Assembly (NCBI RefSeq): GCF_000143415.4
Contig: NW_003314374.1
Span: forward strand, 90,593 to 136,473
Reading direction: 5' to 3'
Length of the DNA stretch: 45,881 nucleotides
From: Selaginella moellendorffii
Taxonomy: Eukaryota; Streptophyta; Lycopodiopsida; Selaginellales; Selaginellaceae
Positions 20,496 to 31,429 of the stretch are shown here, piece after piece. Position 1 is the first letter of the stretch; the number at the start of each line of letters is the position of its first letter. The notes below the pieces were generated by a model that saw only the letters and a program-made list of their open reading frames with translations, searched no databases and was not told the DNA's origin. Made by a program: the position numbers and the translations under genes.

Positions 20496-23137
20496 ATGGG
20501 AGGGGGTGACACTTGCAGCAGCGACGATGATGAAGAGGAGCAACGACACGAGCCGCCGCTCAAGCGCATGAAGCTCTCCTCGCCTCACCAAGATTCTCGA
20601 CGCCAGCACCATAATCTCTTGGCGCCATTTCCACTGCTGTCGCCCAGGCAATCCTCGTCGCTCTACCGCTCGCCAAAGCCCCACGAATCGCTCGGCATGG
20701 GTCCGCCGATTGAGAGCCAGATGATGGGGAGCAAGAAGCAAATCCGCCGCGTGGAGTTTGTCCGGATCATCACGCAAGCCTTGTACTCGCTGGGCTACTC
20801 TCGCGCTGCGGCATTGGTGGAGGAGGAATCCGGGGTCCCCTTGCAGCTGCCGGTGGTGTCCGACTTTCGCCGCGAGGTTTTGGACGGGAGGTGGGAGGAG
20901 AGCGTCGCCACTCTCGCCAAAATTGGTCCTTTACTGGACGAGACGCACAAGCTGGCGGCGTTCCTTATCCTCCAGCAAAAGTTCCTGGAGCTTCTTGTGG
21001 ATCGCGGCGACGTTCTTGGCGCCCTGCGAACTTTGCGGACGGAGATCTCGCCGCTGGGCGTGAACAGGCAACGCGTCCATGAGCTGGCGAGCTGTGTCGT
21101 TTGTCCCACCCGAGGGGATATCTTGGAGAAAGTGGAGTGGAAGGGAAGCGACACCGAGGCCAGGATGGCGCTGCTGGAAAAAATACAAGCTTTGCTGCCG
21201 CCACACATTATGATCCCGGAGAGGCGGCTAGAACACCTTGTGGAGCAGGCGCTGGCGGTGCAGCGCGAGGGATGTATTTTCCACAACTCCGCTGAGACGG
21301 CACTGTCGCTCTATACCGACCACCAATGCGGACGTGACCAGATCCCGACTGAAACGGTCCAGGTACTTCATACTTCGTGCTTGTAGCTAGTTGTGGCTGG
21401 GTTTTGGTGAATGTAGGTTGCAGCAGTGTGTTTGTCTGTGTGTTTTGCCTCTTTGGTGAACTGTTCTTGGCTCTGTGTGTGCGTTTTTTCGACAATGTTA
21501 TTTTAATTCTGATCTTTCTATACATAGTCCATTCTGGATTGATTCGTGTGTCCTGGGCTTCCATGTTTCAGGTACTAGAGGCTCACGACAATGAAGTATG
21601 GTACTTACAATTCTCGCGTGATGGCAGACACTTGGCGTCCGCATCTAAGGATTGTACAGCTATAATATGGGAGGTCAGTGCTCATGGATCTAGTTGCTTT
21701 CGCTTGGATGCTCTGGAGTCAGTTCTAGATCTTTTCTTTTCGTTCTTTTCCGCATTTGCTGTCTGAATTCGCTACCTATTTCAGTTTTGAATTGGTTTTT
21801 CTGCTCCTGCTCTAGTTCTCGTGTCTCGGTCATACAGTTGTTTTCTCTTCTTATGGTGCCTCCATGTACAGGTTGTAGATGATGATTTTGTAAGGCGGAA
21901 GCATACACTTGCCGGACATCACAAATCGGTATCGTTCGTAGCGTGGAGTCCAGACGACTCTATGATCTTGACGTGTGGAACTGAGGAGGCAGTGAAGCTG
22001 TGGGATACAGCAACAGGGGAATGCAAGCACACGTTTCAGAAGGCGAGCCACGGTTTTACGTCGTGTGCTTGGTTTCCGGACGGGAAAACCTTCGTCACCG
22101 GGGCCGTTGATAAGTGCATGTACAGGTGGGACTTGAGTGGTGCCGAGCTAGAAGTGTGGAAACCCAGGATGCCCAGGATCATCGACTTGGCCGTGACGCC
22201 TGACGGCAACAACGTGGTGTGCATCTGCCACGACAAAGACATTCGAGTTTTCAACTTGGAGGACAAGACCGAGAGACTGATCGAGGAGGATCACTCCATC
22301 ACCTCGTTATCAGTCTCGCTCGACGGCCGCTACCTCCTCGTCAACTTGGTGAGCCAGGAGATCCACTTATGGGACATGGCCTTGAACTCCAGGTCGCCGT
22401 GCAAGTACAAGGGCCATAGGCAGGGGCGCTACGTGATAAGGTCGTGCTTTGGTGGATCCGATCACGCATTTATTGTTAGTGGGAGTGAAGATTCTCAGGT
22501 AAATCTTTCTTCCTTTCCTAGTTCTTCGTTCTCTTAGTTCCGTCCTAGTTCTAGTGTGTTCACTTGCTTGCTCTTGTTTTCCATTCTTCGATCTTAGCTT
22601 CTTCACGGAGAGTTCTTAGTTCTTGAGTTCTCACTTTGCTGCCTCCACAAGTTTCTGTGAGTTTCCTTTGTTTGTTCTTGCGTTGCTTCGAGCTTAGTTT
22701 TGATGTTACCTTAGCTTCTTCTCGTACTGTCCTCGACTACTTTTTTAGTTCTTGAGTTCTCACTTTGCCTCCAAGTTTGTCCTTTGCTTGTTCTTGCTTT
22801 GCTTCGGGTTTAGTTTTGATGCTCTTGAACGGGTTTTAACTCTTGTTTCCTTTCTTGTCAGGTGTACATATGGCATAGGGGCAATGGGGAATTGCTAGAG
22901 GTGCTACCAGGCCATTCCGGCACTGTGAATTGCGTGAGCTGGAATCCCAGCAATCCTCACATGTTTGCATCGGCTAGCGACGATCACACCATCCGGATTT
23001 GGGGCCTGAGCTCCACTAAGCGCGACCGCCACCGCCGATCGTCCGCAGCAGCGCCCACTCCAAAGAGCAACGGTGGAATTAGCCACATTGTCAATGGCGG
23101 AACCCGAGAGCTTCTCGAGAACCTCAGACCTTTCTAA
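20496..23137 (+). CDS. WDR26: LisH-CTLH-WD40 protein, WDR26/GID7 homologue
   Basis: Four exons: 20496-21362, 21572-21673, 21872-22498, 22862-23137; 623 aa. An acidic and basic N-terminus (~1-80) is followed by LisH (~86-113, [20 protein letters not shown]), CTLH (~118-180, [17 protein letters not shown], then a [11 protein letters not shown] helix) and WD40 repeats from ~290 to ~590 ([48 protein letters not shown]). In animals and yeast WDR26/Gid7 is a scaffold and substrate-binding subunit of the CTLH/GID E3 ubiquitin ligase; plants have close homologues. A nuclear and cytosolic location is expected. The exon 1 ATG is the first in the frame. Intron 3 (363 nt) is long for this window and contains an internal duplication. 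Confidence 0.92.
22616..22830. repeat. Imperfect tandem duplication in an intron
   Basis: Two units, 22616-22745 and 22746-22830, both starting TTAGTTCTTGAGTTCTCACT and sharing the TTCGAGCTTAGTTTTGATG type of ending. They lie within intron 3 of the WDR26-like gene and lengthen it relative to its neighbours. Confidence 0.75.
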
Positions 23138-23414
23138 AAAGAATTCCAAATTCTCTCTAGTACACCCTTCCTTCTTCCTCCACTTTTTTCTAGGGCTCTT
23201 CCACGAACAATAATGGCCACTCGTTACTGATTCCTACAAATCTATTGGAGAATTCCCATTGGCCCACGTCATTCGTATTCTTGTGGCCTGTGATGAAGCA
23301 GTACATCTGCGTGGCCACTTTCCATATCGGGCTTTTAGCCAATCCGCCTGTTTTAGAAAGTCAGCATATTCGTTTTGCGCATTCATTTTGCCGGGAATAT
23401 GCCCTGGCACAGGA

Positions 23415-24627
23415 ATGGCGATGGCGAGAAGAATGGGCGCTTCCCTTGCGCGGCGCGGCGTCGCCGGCGGCCGGGTTTTGCTCGCGAGGAGGAGCTCTTC
23501 CGGATGCGCCTTGGCTGCCGCTAGCGATTTCGATGAGTATCGGCGGTCGATCAACGGCGGGATCAGCCACAAGGCGCTTCTTGTGGATGCGGCGGGCACG
23601 CTCTTGATCCCGGCACAGCCGGCTGCTCAGGTATGGCCGCGGCGCCTCCTTCCCTCCTCTTCTTGATCCTTCCTGGCGAATATTTCAACCCTTTCCTCGA
23701 AGATTTCGTCTCGCATTTTGATCTGATCGAGTTTCGTGCCAAGGTCTACCGCGAGATCGGGAAGAAATATGGCGTGACGTACACGGAGCAAGAAATTCTG
23801 GCCCGGTATCGATGGGCATACTCGCAGCCGTGGTACCAGTCGCGATTGAGGTGACTCTTCTTCCCTTTCTTCTCTTTGTCTAGAAGATTGATCGAAGCTC
23901 TCAAACAAATGTTTCGATCTAGATATGTCCAAGACGCGCGGCCTTTCTGGGAGTACATCGTACAGCACGCCTCTGGGTGTTCGAGCAAAGAATATTTCGA
24001 GGAGCTGTATCATTACTACGAAACACCTGAGGTATGATCACGCACAGTGTTTTCTCCTTTCGAGAAAGCTTTGTTTAATCTATCCTCTTCCTTTTGATGA
24101 TGCGTGACAGGCCTGGTATGTCTCCGACCCAGATGCTGGTATGGTCTTTCAAGCTCTCAAAGACGCGGGTGTCAAGATCGCCGTCGTCTCAAACTTTGAT
24201 ACCAGGCTGAGGCCGCTGATGAACTCGCTGGGATGTGATCACTGGTTTGATGCCATGGCGATATCCGCGGAGGTGTGTTGTTTTCTTGTCTCTTCATCTG
24301 ACTTGGTTTTTTTTGTTTTGTTTTTTTCTTTTTCTTTCTAGGTGGAAGCCGAGAAGCCAAACCCGACAATTTTCTTGCATGCGTGTGAATTGGTGGGAGT
24401 CAAACCGGAAGACGCTGTGCACGTTGGAGATGACCGACGCAACGATATCTGGGGTGCCAGGGATGCAGGCTGCGACGCTTGGCTCTGGGGTGGAGATGTT
24501 CAATCGTTTCGTGATGTAAGCTTTCTTGTCTCTTTTTTTCCTCGTATTATCTAGCTTCACACTTACAAAATCATAACAGGTTGCAACTAGAATGGGAGTG
24601 AATCTCCCCCAGGCGAAGGCGAGGTAA
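23415..24627 (+). CDS. HAD-superfamily hydrolase-like protein (HDHD3-like)
   Basis: Six exons: 23415-23630, 23744-23850, 23923-24031, 24111-24272, 24342-24515, 24580-24627; 271 aa. The N-terminal ~37 residues are Arg/Ala/Ser-rich without acidic residues, suggesting import into an organelle. HAD motifs are in order: motif I LLVDAAGTL with nucleophile Asp58, motif II VVSNFD, motif III lysine in EKPNPTIF, and motif IV HVGDDRRNDIWGARDAG. The acid/base position two residues after Asp58 is Ala60 rather than Asp, so phosphatase activity is uncertain; haloacid dehalogenases also lack that Asp. The cap region between motifs I and II is helical, as in subfamily I. The substrate cannot be named. In-frame ATGs at 23421 and 23433 are possible alternative starts. 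Confidence 0.88.
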
Positions 24628-24769
24628 AGTGTAAGGCGAGCTCCAAGTGAAAGAAAAAGTACAGTCGCCTCTTGTATAGTTTCCCGGCTTTTGATACAGA
24701 GTTACGCTGTAAAGCATACTAATGTGTGGACTGCTTGCAGCTGAGAACTGCATTGTAATTTTTCTTCTT

Positions 24770-25493
24770 ATAATGACGCGAGTTTGGACTGCCATCTCTA
24801 TCAGCTCAGCGTAAATCTCGTTTCTTTTCCCAATGTTTCTTTATCGCGGTTTTGCAGCAGGGCAGCGCAAAGCGAACCAAGCTGGCAACAGGTCCTAGGG
24901 CAAAAGAGCCTGTTGGTACGCACTGCCATCTATTTTCTGAGTTTCAACGTTATACTAAGCTATACTACAGGGAGATGGAAAGGCCAGCCAGCGAGAAACG
25001 CTCAGAGCCCGTCCAGGAAAAAGGCGATTTGCTTTGTCGTCAGTGCCGACTAAAGCAGCATTTGTTTTGTGTGGACTCTTCATCAAAGTTAAAGGTAGCA
25101 CAGCAATGAAACCGAGAGCACGACGAGACACAACTACCTTAAAATCGGGTACGACATTCGGGCACCATTGTTTTCTAACACCTTTTCTAACACCAACTTT
25201 GTGTTGCTGGAGCTAAGTTGTCTTAGTCACGCGCAGGGACCCAATGGCAAGAAATTTGATAAACAAGCCGACGCCTCGTCTTCTCCAGCTCGCTGTATTG
25301 TGAAAGCTCCGGCCTTTGTTTGCGAGGTGGCCGACCCATGCGAGCGCCGACGGAGCAATCAGGTGAGACCGATGAATCCCACACATTTTGATTTCCTCTC
25401 AGAGCCATTTTCTTTGCTTTGCAGGTGACTCTTTGTTTCCCGTGCGCAGGGAATGAATATCGATTTCCTGGGATAGCAAAAGCCTCGGAATGA
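24770..25493 (+). other. Unresolved spliced gene or gene relic
   Basis: No family recognised. Splice-like signals are frequent: an acceptor at about 24857, an intron-like block at about 24916-24970 (GTACGC...CTACAG), a donor at 25096 with acceptor at 25236, and a donor near 25362 with acceptor near 25425. One continuous frame can be followed through 24857-25095, 25237-25361 and 25426-25493. It includes scattered cysteines (LLCRQCRLK, LFC, VTLCFPC) that might be a zinc finger. No convincing start codon was found. The block 24919-24970 is about 81% identical by eye to 30691-30742, so a second, more decayed copy exists in the right arm. It could be a small gene or a pseudogene. Confidence 0.35.
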
Positions 25494-25836
25494 TAGCTGT
25501 TGCTTCGTACGCACGAGAGTATGTCTGGCCAGACTTCACGTGTGCGACACAAGGTCCTCTCGTTGTGCTTCTCCCATGATCATGACTCGTTTTTCTTCTT
25601 GTTTTCCAGCTCTTGCGCGTTTGCTTAATGCTCGCTTGGTTGCTTCCACAGTACAAGGAGCGTATGCAAAGATGGCGGTAGACGCATCCGGAATCGCGAC
25701 AGAGAATCTGTGCATGGCAAGTGTTTGTTTTCTTTCTTCTCCGGATTGTAATAACACACTTTATCTCCGATGGTATGTACAGAGTTGCCGCATACGTCAC
25801 TTGACGACAGTGAAGGAAAGCCTCCCTATGTCCCAG

Positions 25837-25844
25837 TATAAAAG
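25837..25844 (+). promoter_or_regulatory. TATA box of the small secreted-peptide gene
   Basis: TATAAAAG, 137 bp before the start codon at 25974, with a GT microsatellite (about 25895-25919) in the presumed leader. This is the only textbook TATA box noticed in the gene island and suits a regulated rather than housekeeping gene. Confidence 0.7.
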
Positions 25845-25973
25845 GCCAGGTTTGTTCTGGATTTTATTCATTCGTTCTTTCCTTCTTCGGAGTGTTCTGT
25901 GTGTGTGTGTGTGTTTGTGTGGTCCTCTCACAACACAAGCTCTATCCATCTTCTCCAGACTTGCAGAGTGATC

Positions 25974-26521
25974 ATGAGTGCCAATCTCGTTCTTCTTATC
26001 CTGGCAATGCTGCTTCTCTCGTTCCTGGGAGACACTGCTCGTCTCTTGCCTGCTGCTGAAGGTAGTCTAGTCGGTATTTTGTTTGAAAATCCAAGCTCAC
26101 TCGTGGTGTGTCTCGCTTGCAGGAAACGGGAATGACATTGGAGCATCAGTGGAAGAACCGGGAACGCATGAGCAAGAGGTAGGAGAGCACGCGAGAAGAG
26201 AGAGAGAGAGAGAGAGTGAGAGAGTGTGTGTTTTGAATTTTTATGAATTCCTAGAGTTTTTATTGACACTTGTGTTATGGATAGATATATTCTCGAAAAC
26301 TTTGGGTGAGGCTGGATTATTCAGGCCCTGGAACTCATCCAGGAAATCCTCATGAACATCAACTTGAGGAGAATGTGGATTACTATCCTCCTCGCAACCA
26401 TAATGACTCACCACCGACCCACAAGCACATCCCTGGCAATGAGGTTCATCCTGAGCGACACTTGGTGGATGCATTAGACTACGTCCCTGCTCGCACCCAC
26501 ACGCCATCGCCAGTGCACTAA
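25974..26521 (+). CDS. Secreted peptide precursor with three DY motifs, RGF/GLV/CLEL-like
   Basis: Three exons: 25974-26061, 26123-26178, 26285-26521; 126 aa; both introns GT-AG and in frame. Residues 1-~22 form a signal peptide (a Leu-rich core, LVLLILAMLLLSFLG). The rest is small, hydrophilic and His/Pro-rich. Three segments start Asp-Tyr and share D-Y-x5-H: residue 59 (DYSGPGTHPGNPH), residue 80 (DYYPPRNHNDSPPTH) and residue 113 (DYVPARTHTPSPVH, the C-terminus). The RGF/GLV/CLEL hormones have the pattern DY...P...H(N), with the Asp-Tyr tyrosine sulfated; the first segment is closest. PSY peptides also start with DY and are the main alternative. Function as a cell-to-cell signal is inferred. 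Intron 2 carries a GA microsatellite. The start is the first ATG after the TATA box. Confidence 0.72.
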
Positions 26522-28154
26522 ACAAGCAGAGCTCTTGCTCTACAAACAGGACCACGTCCTTTGAATCCACATAAAAATGCTGAGAAAAAAAAGAGAGGTA
26601 AATCCGAGTGTGAGCTTCGTCTCCTCCCACGATCGTCTCGCATTCGGTGTAAATCAGCTAGAGAAGAAGATCAGGTAGGAGAGTTACAAGTAACACAGCG
26701 TGAGCAATAAACTTTGGTTTTGGATTAAATTGAGTGAGATTTGATTGTTTTTGTCAGTATCATGTCTTGGGTGATTTTATTCTGATGCAGCGCGCGCTTT
26801 GAAACATCACGCTCGAGCAAACAGCTGTAACTTACAAACCGCATCCCAAATCTGTACCCACAGATTGAGTTTCTGTTGATCTGATTGGAATAAGCCTGGC
26901 ATGCTATAAGTTGGGAAGAGAGAAACTCCAAAACAAAAGATATATGCAGAGTTCTTGCTCCGGACGGATTCTAGCTTCCATTTCCCTTCCAATCATCCAA
27001 AGTGTTGTTTTTTTCTCTTGAAACCATACCACCAAATCTGCAAGATCTCCTTCCAAATGCCCATGAAAAAAATATTGGGCTTTCTCTTGCGTTACTACGA
27101 CTTCCTCCACCTTTTGTATTTTCCCGTGTCAGGCAATAGCGAAGATTTGGTTGTACTTATCCTCGTTACAACACGAGGAACCCATGATTGACAGCAACTT
27201 GCAAACTCATTGGCACACTCAGCTCATCCGCGGCCAGGCCCCGCTCCTTGTTTGGAATTTCTAAGTTTCTAGTGGAGGGAAGCGTGTGATAACGCCATGA
27301 TTCATCCACAGAGAGCAAAGAAATATATATGGCCATTCTCGCCGAAGTGCTCGGTGGGGGCCTGGCTTTCTCTGGGCATGGACGAGTGAGTAGTCATCTC
27401 CAACATATAGATGGCAAAGAGGTTAGAAGAGAAAAAAGAAGCAAACAGTACCGCAAACAAGCTTTCTCTGCGTTGTTTGTAACAGTAAGCAATTGACCTT
27501 TGCTCTTGAAGCTTTGAAACTGATTTGAAAGAGTCGCGTCTCGTCGCGTCATTCATTCGCTCCACATTGCACCGGTGTCAGCTTTGTTCTTCTCTCCCTG
27601 CACAAAAAATCTGATGATTCAGAGAACAAAGTGGCTTGCTATATTATCACAGCCATCATACCCAGCCGGAAGTGAGCCTCGAATATCATCCCCTCCCAAT
27701 CCTAGTGACATCCATGCTCCAGATTCACCACGCTCCAAAAGCGATAAAGCAGCAAGCCACCACGCGACGCTTCTCCTCCTAATCCTCCTCCTCCGCCTGC
27801 GTGACACCTTCTTAGTCTTAGCATGAAGTTCAAAGCTAAGAAAGAACAAAAGAGTTTCACTTACACTCGTCACTTCGCATGCACCTGACCTGTCCATTCT
27901 AAATCTTGAAATCTTTTTATATTTACCCCATTGACCACACACACTCCCTGTGCATGAATCTCATAAGCGAGCGAGTCAATGGTATCTACACACAGTGAAC
28001 GCCTCACCTGTAAACAGGAGACCGCCTTGTTGAGAAAACAAAGAAAGAAAATCGCCTAAAAAGAAACGAGGAATGTTGCTCTTACTTTGACGCCTTTTAC
28101 CGTAGAAAACGTCGACAAGTCAGATCGCTCATGACGCAGAATAAGCCGCCCCAG
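26522..28154. other. Intergenic region, nothing confidently coding
   Basis: About 1.6 kb between the peptide gene and the protease gene. Small ORFs exist on both strands (for example 27302-27565 and 27619-27942 on minus), but none shows a recognisable domain or consistent splice structure. The 3' untranslated regions of both neighbours must lie here. Confidence 0.5.
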
Positions 28155-29934
28155 CTACAGCTGTGCCTCGTCATCGGGCGGCCTTTCATCTTTGTAGCTG
28201 AACAGGAGGGGGGCTTCCGACTTTGACAAGGCGGTCAGGATTGCGCTAGAGAGAAGACAAGGCACCAAATACAGCAGAGCGGGCTGGGCTGCACCAGAGA
28301 CAGAGTTCGCCACTGCACACAAAGAAAGAGCACTTGTTTTGTAGCACAGACCAGGCCAGACCATAAAACTTACCAACCGTGAGAGTCAGTCCAGCTACGT
28401 AAGCAATAACTGAGTTTGAAAAGTATGTCTTTTGTGGTGCTGCCGGGATTGTATTGTTCTGGAGCCCGGCACACCTGGCTTGGTCGAACCGGAGCATAAG
28501 AGCTATAAGCAACCCTGGAGCAGCGATGTCACCCAGGCCCAGGATCGATTCAGGGTGTGCAACTTCCGCCTGGAATCATCTTTAACAAGGACAGATTAAC
28601 GAACCGACTAGTTTTCATACCTTCCAGCTTGGAAACACGAGTTTAACAGGCCCATCAAAAGCTGACGAGGTCGCCACCTGATCCAGACTAATTCAAGTTA
28701 AAACTCTTTTCTTGCAGAAATCCCGTTTAGAAAACGTACCGTGACCATCACATTGTCACCAAAAATTTGAGAAGAACCAAAAACCCAAAAAACGTCATAG
28801 AGCAGCAGCCCGCAAAGCATCACGGCAGCGGTACTGAAGCTGCGAGGAAACACCCCAGAGGTTCAGGAACACAGATTAAAAAATGTAGAACTGCTAGTCA
28901 CCTTCCAACAGAAAGAAGTTGCAAGAGCTCGGTCACAATACATACTGCCATAAGATTGTTGAACGTGAAAGGTGCTCCGGGTTGCTTGCTGGCGTAAGCG
29001 ACTCCAATTCCAGCTGCAAGAATTGTTCTAAGAACACAGCCAATAACTCGTGGAAAAAACTCGTGGCCATACCAAGCAATGCAATAATGTCGGCCGCAGT
29101 GACGGTAAGGCAGACAGGTTTTCCTTTGTCCGAAGCAAGCCAAGATGGCACGTCTAGAAAACAAAAGAATTATCAGCACAAAAAAATGTAGAAAAAAAAA
29201 AAAACAAAATAAAGCACTTACTGATTCGGACTGGAAGTGAATCCAGACGCGGGAAGAGCAACTTGAGAGGATTGGTTAAGTTATTTGCCACGGCAAAAGC
29301 TCCAGCGCAGCTTAGATAGATCGAGATGAACGTACGTAGATCGAGCTCCGGGAAGAACCTCAAGAGGCAGTAAAAACCAAAGAGTGATATGGAGCACAAC
29401 ACAGGCGCGGCGAGGCCTTGCTTGAAAGAAACCTGTTGCGTTTGCTGCCTCGCTAAACTAAGAAGGAAACAATGCAATGGACCCCTTTAGAATAAAAGAG
29501 GATGAAAAGGGAGCAAAGAAATACAGACCTTCGGTGGCTTCCAACGTAGACTGTCCACAGCGACAGGGAAGTAAAATAGATCGCGGCCGACCACTCGAAT
29601 CGAGGCAACAATGGCACAACTGGGACAGCAACCAGCAAAGCTCCATAGGCAGCCTACACGCAAACAAGAATGATAATCTCCTTTGAAAAAAGAACCTACA
29701 ATCGGAGACACTGCTCAGTCTTACCAGCTCTTTCGTAGTCCTCCCCCATTGCCATCCCCTCAGCTCCAGCACGTCGCCATTGCCATCGCTAGTCGCCGCG
29801 CACACGAATCTCACCCCGCGTCGCTGGAATTGCCGAAGAATGTAACGCCGCTCGCGCTCCAGTCGAGCACCTCCGCTGGCTGCGACAGGGGAAGACGAGG
29901 TCGAGAAGAGCGCCAAGCTCAATGGCAACACCAT
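28155..29934 (-). CDS. SPPL: Signal peptide peptidase-like intramembrane aspartyl protease
   Basis: Nine exons: 29934-29725, 29653-29529, 29457-29222, 29153-29073, 29013-28902, 28839-28740, 28677-28621, 28569-28374, 28312-28155; 424 aa, frame intact. All family signatures are present: catalytic Asp270 in LLLYDVFWVF, catalytic Asp321 in LGLGDIAAPG and the QPALLYLVP motif at 382-390. Hydrophobic membrane spans fill residues ~70-400. FGDNVMVTVAT and PVKLVFPSW resemble plant SPPL1 more than classic ER SPP. These enzymes cut transmembrane helices inside the bilayer. The N-terminal ~70 residues are Arg/Ser/Ala-rich and unlike SPP; a signal or plastid-targeting sequence is possible (VRFVCAATS near 42-50). 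There is no KKXX-type ER signal at the C-terminus. The acceptor of exon 5 was chosen because it alone keeps the frame. Confidence 0.9.
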
Positions 29935-29940
29935 AGCTGA

Positions 29941-30639
29941 TACCTAAAATGGTAACACTATCAATTCAAATTTTAAGTTCTGTAAATTAATAATTTGCTG
30001 CTGTTTTCTTTTTTTTTAATGCAATTTTTGGAGTGATATAGTCACATTCTAACTGGTTTGTATTAGTGATGAATAAGAATAAAGAATTAGAGAAAATTTT
30101 AACTATGTTACTAAAAAATTATAAAATTCATAATTAAAATATCTAAAATAAATGAAGAAACATAAAAAGAAATTACCCTCTTTTATGTTTGAAATATGCA
30201 AGAATTTTTTGTTATCATAACAAGTAAATATTTATTTAGAAAAACAGTATCAGAAAAATAACAACCAATAGATTAAGAATATCCTAAAATATGTGGATAT
30301 TCTAAGTACACCATATATATAGCTTAATATAATCTATTAAAAAGAACTTTGGTTTTTATATTAGAAAAAGCATCAACTACAATAATCAGAAGGGAAAAGC
30401 ATGGCTTCTAATCCAAGTATTTTAAAAGCAATTTTATTTTTGCACTAACTTCCATTGTTTTCTATAGTTCTATAGTTAATACTCTAATTGTGTTTTGTTA
30501 ATATTGTTATTAGTCCCATATATTTTCAGATTATAATTTAATTTTTGTTAAAATTAAGATTACCATAATTGCAAGCGGTTATTTCACCTTCATATCAAAG
30601 TTTATGTCCATTGAATCTAAACAGTCCAATTAAAATACT
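29941..30639. other. AT-rich boundary of the gene island
   Basis: Base composition drops sharply just upstream of the protease gene's start. No ORF or recognisable repeat. The protease promoter should lie at its left end. Confidence 0.6.
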
Positions 30640-31110
30640 TTTTTTGCAGCAAGACAAGCTAGGTATCACTCTAAAACTTGCATGTTAATACACACTATTA
30701 TCTGTTTTATGAGTATCAAGGTTATACTAAGCAATACTATAGCAAGCACAAAGTCTGTGCCAGAAAAGGTAATTGACTTTATCATCAGTACAAAATATCA
30801 TTTGTTTTGTTTTGTGTAACTTTGTCCCACCAAAGAGAAAAGCAACTCTCACAGGTTTGGGAGGAGTCTCTTAAGCACAACTCTGGACCTGTAACATGGA
30901 ACAATGGCCTCATGGATTCAGAAAAAGCTTTCGTTCAATTTTCCAAATTGGTTCTCCCATTTTTTATTTGGACAGGCTGCAAGAGAAGCAAACCAATGTT
31001 ATTCTCAAGGGAATGCAAGAGCACTTAGAAAGTATGGGGAATGGGATGAGCTACTTGCAAAACACCTTTGTAAAGTGGCTTAGTTTTCTAATTATCACAA
31101 AATATGATTG
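30640..31110 (+). pseudogene. Decayed copy of the 24.8-25.1 kb sequence plus unassigned coding-like tail
   Basis: 30640-30830 aligns with 24850-25095: an acceptor-like TTTTGCAGCA, an intron-like 52-bp block (about 81% identical by eye) and a shared CATTTGTTTTGT stretch. After 30855 there is a coding-like stretch (DRLQEKQTNVILKGMQEHLE in one frame) that I cannot assign. No intact ORF links the parts, so it is most likely a relic. Confidence 0.45.
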
Positions 31111-31429
31111 AAGCCAATTTTTAGTGATTGATTCATATACTTCTTGAGTGTTCTCTAAGATTGAAATAAACTTATTCTCTGGACAATGATAAAGAGAACA
31201 TCATTCAAATAACTTTGTTGGAGTAGTTAGCTTTCTTGCTCTTGCTCTTGGTATAGTAGCAATTAGGAGTTTGTGTGAGTGTTGAGAGCTTGACATAGAG
31301 ATATTTGCTACAATAATGCATATTAGAGAGATAGTAGATAACCATCCCAATCAAAGTTCAAGTACTTTAGCATTAGCCATAGAATTCTCTAGCCACTGAA
31401 TAACCTTGAAGTTTTCAATTTGATTTTTT
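31111..31429. other. AT-rich sequence without recognised features
   Basis: No ORF or clear repeat. Probably further transposon debris adjoining the gypsy relic. Confidence 0.4.

Noticed and set aside
25540-25971. 143-codon ORF upstream of the peptide gene
   Set aside because: It runs through the TATA box, GT microsatellite and leader of the peptide gene and has no recognisable domain.
27302-27942. Two minus-strand ORFs of 87 and 107 codons
   Set aside because: No domain, no start context, no consistent splice sites; composition fits non-coding sequence.
30700-30770. Resemblance of a short translation (YTKQYYSKHKVC) to an SBP-box zinc finger
   Set aside because: The conserved part between the two genomic copies looks like an intron, the frame is not kept, and no other SBP cysteines or histidines follow.
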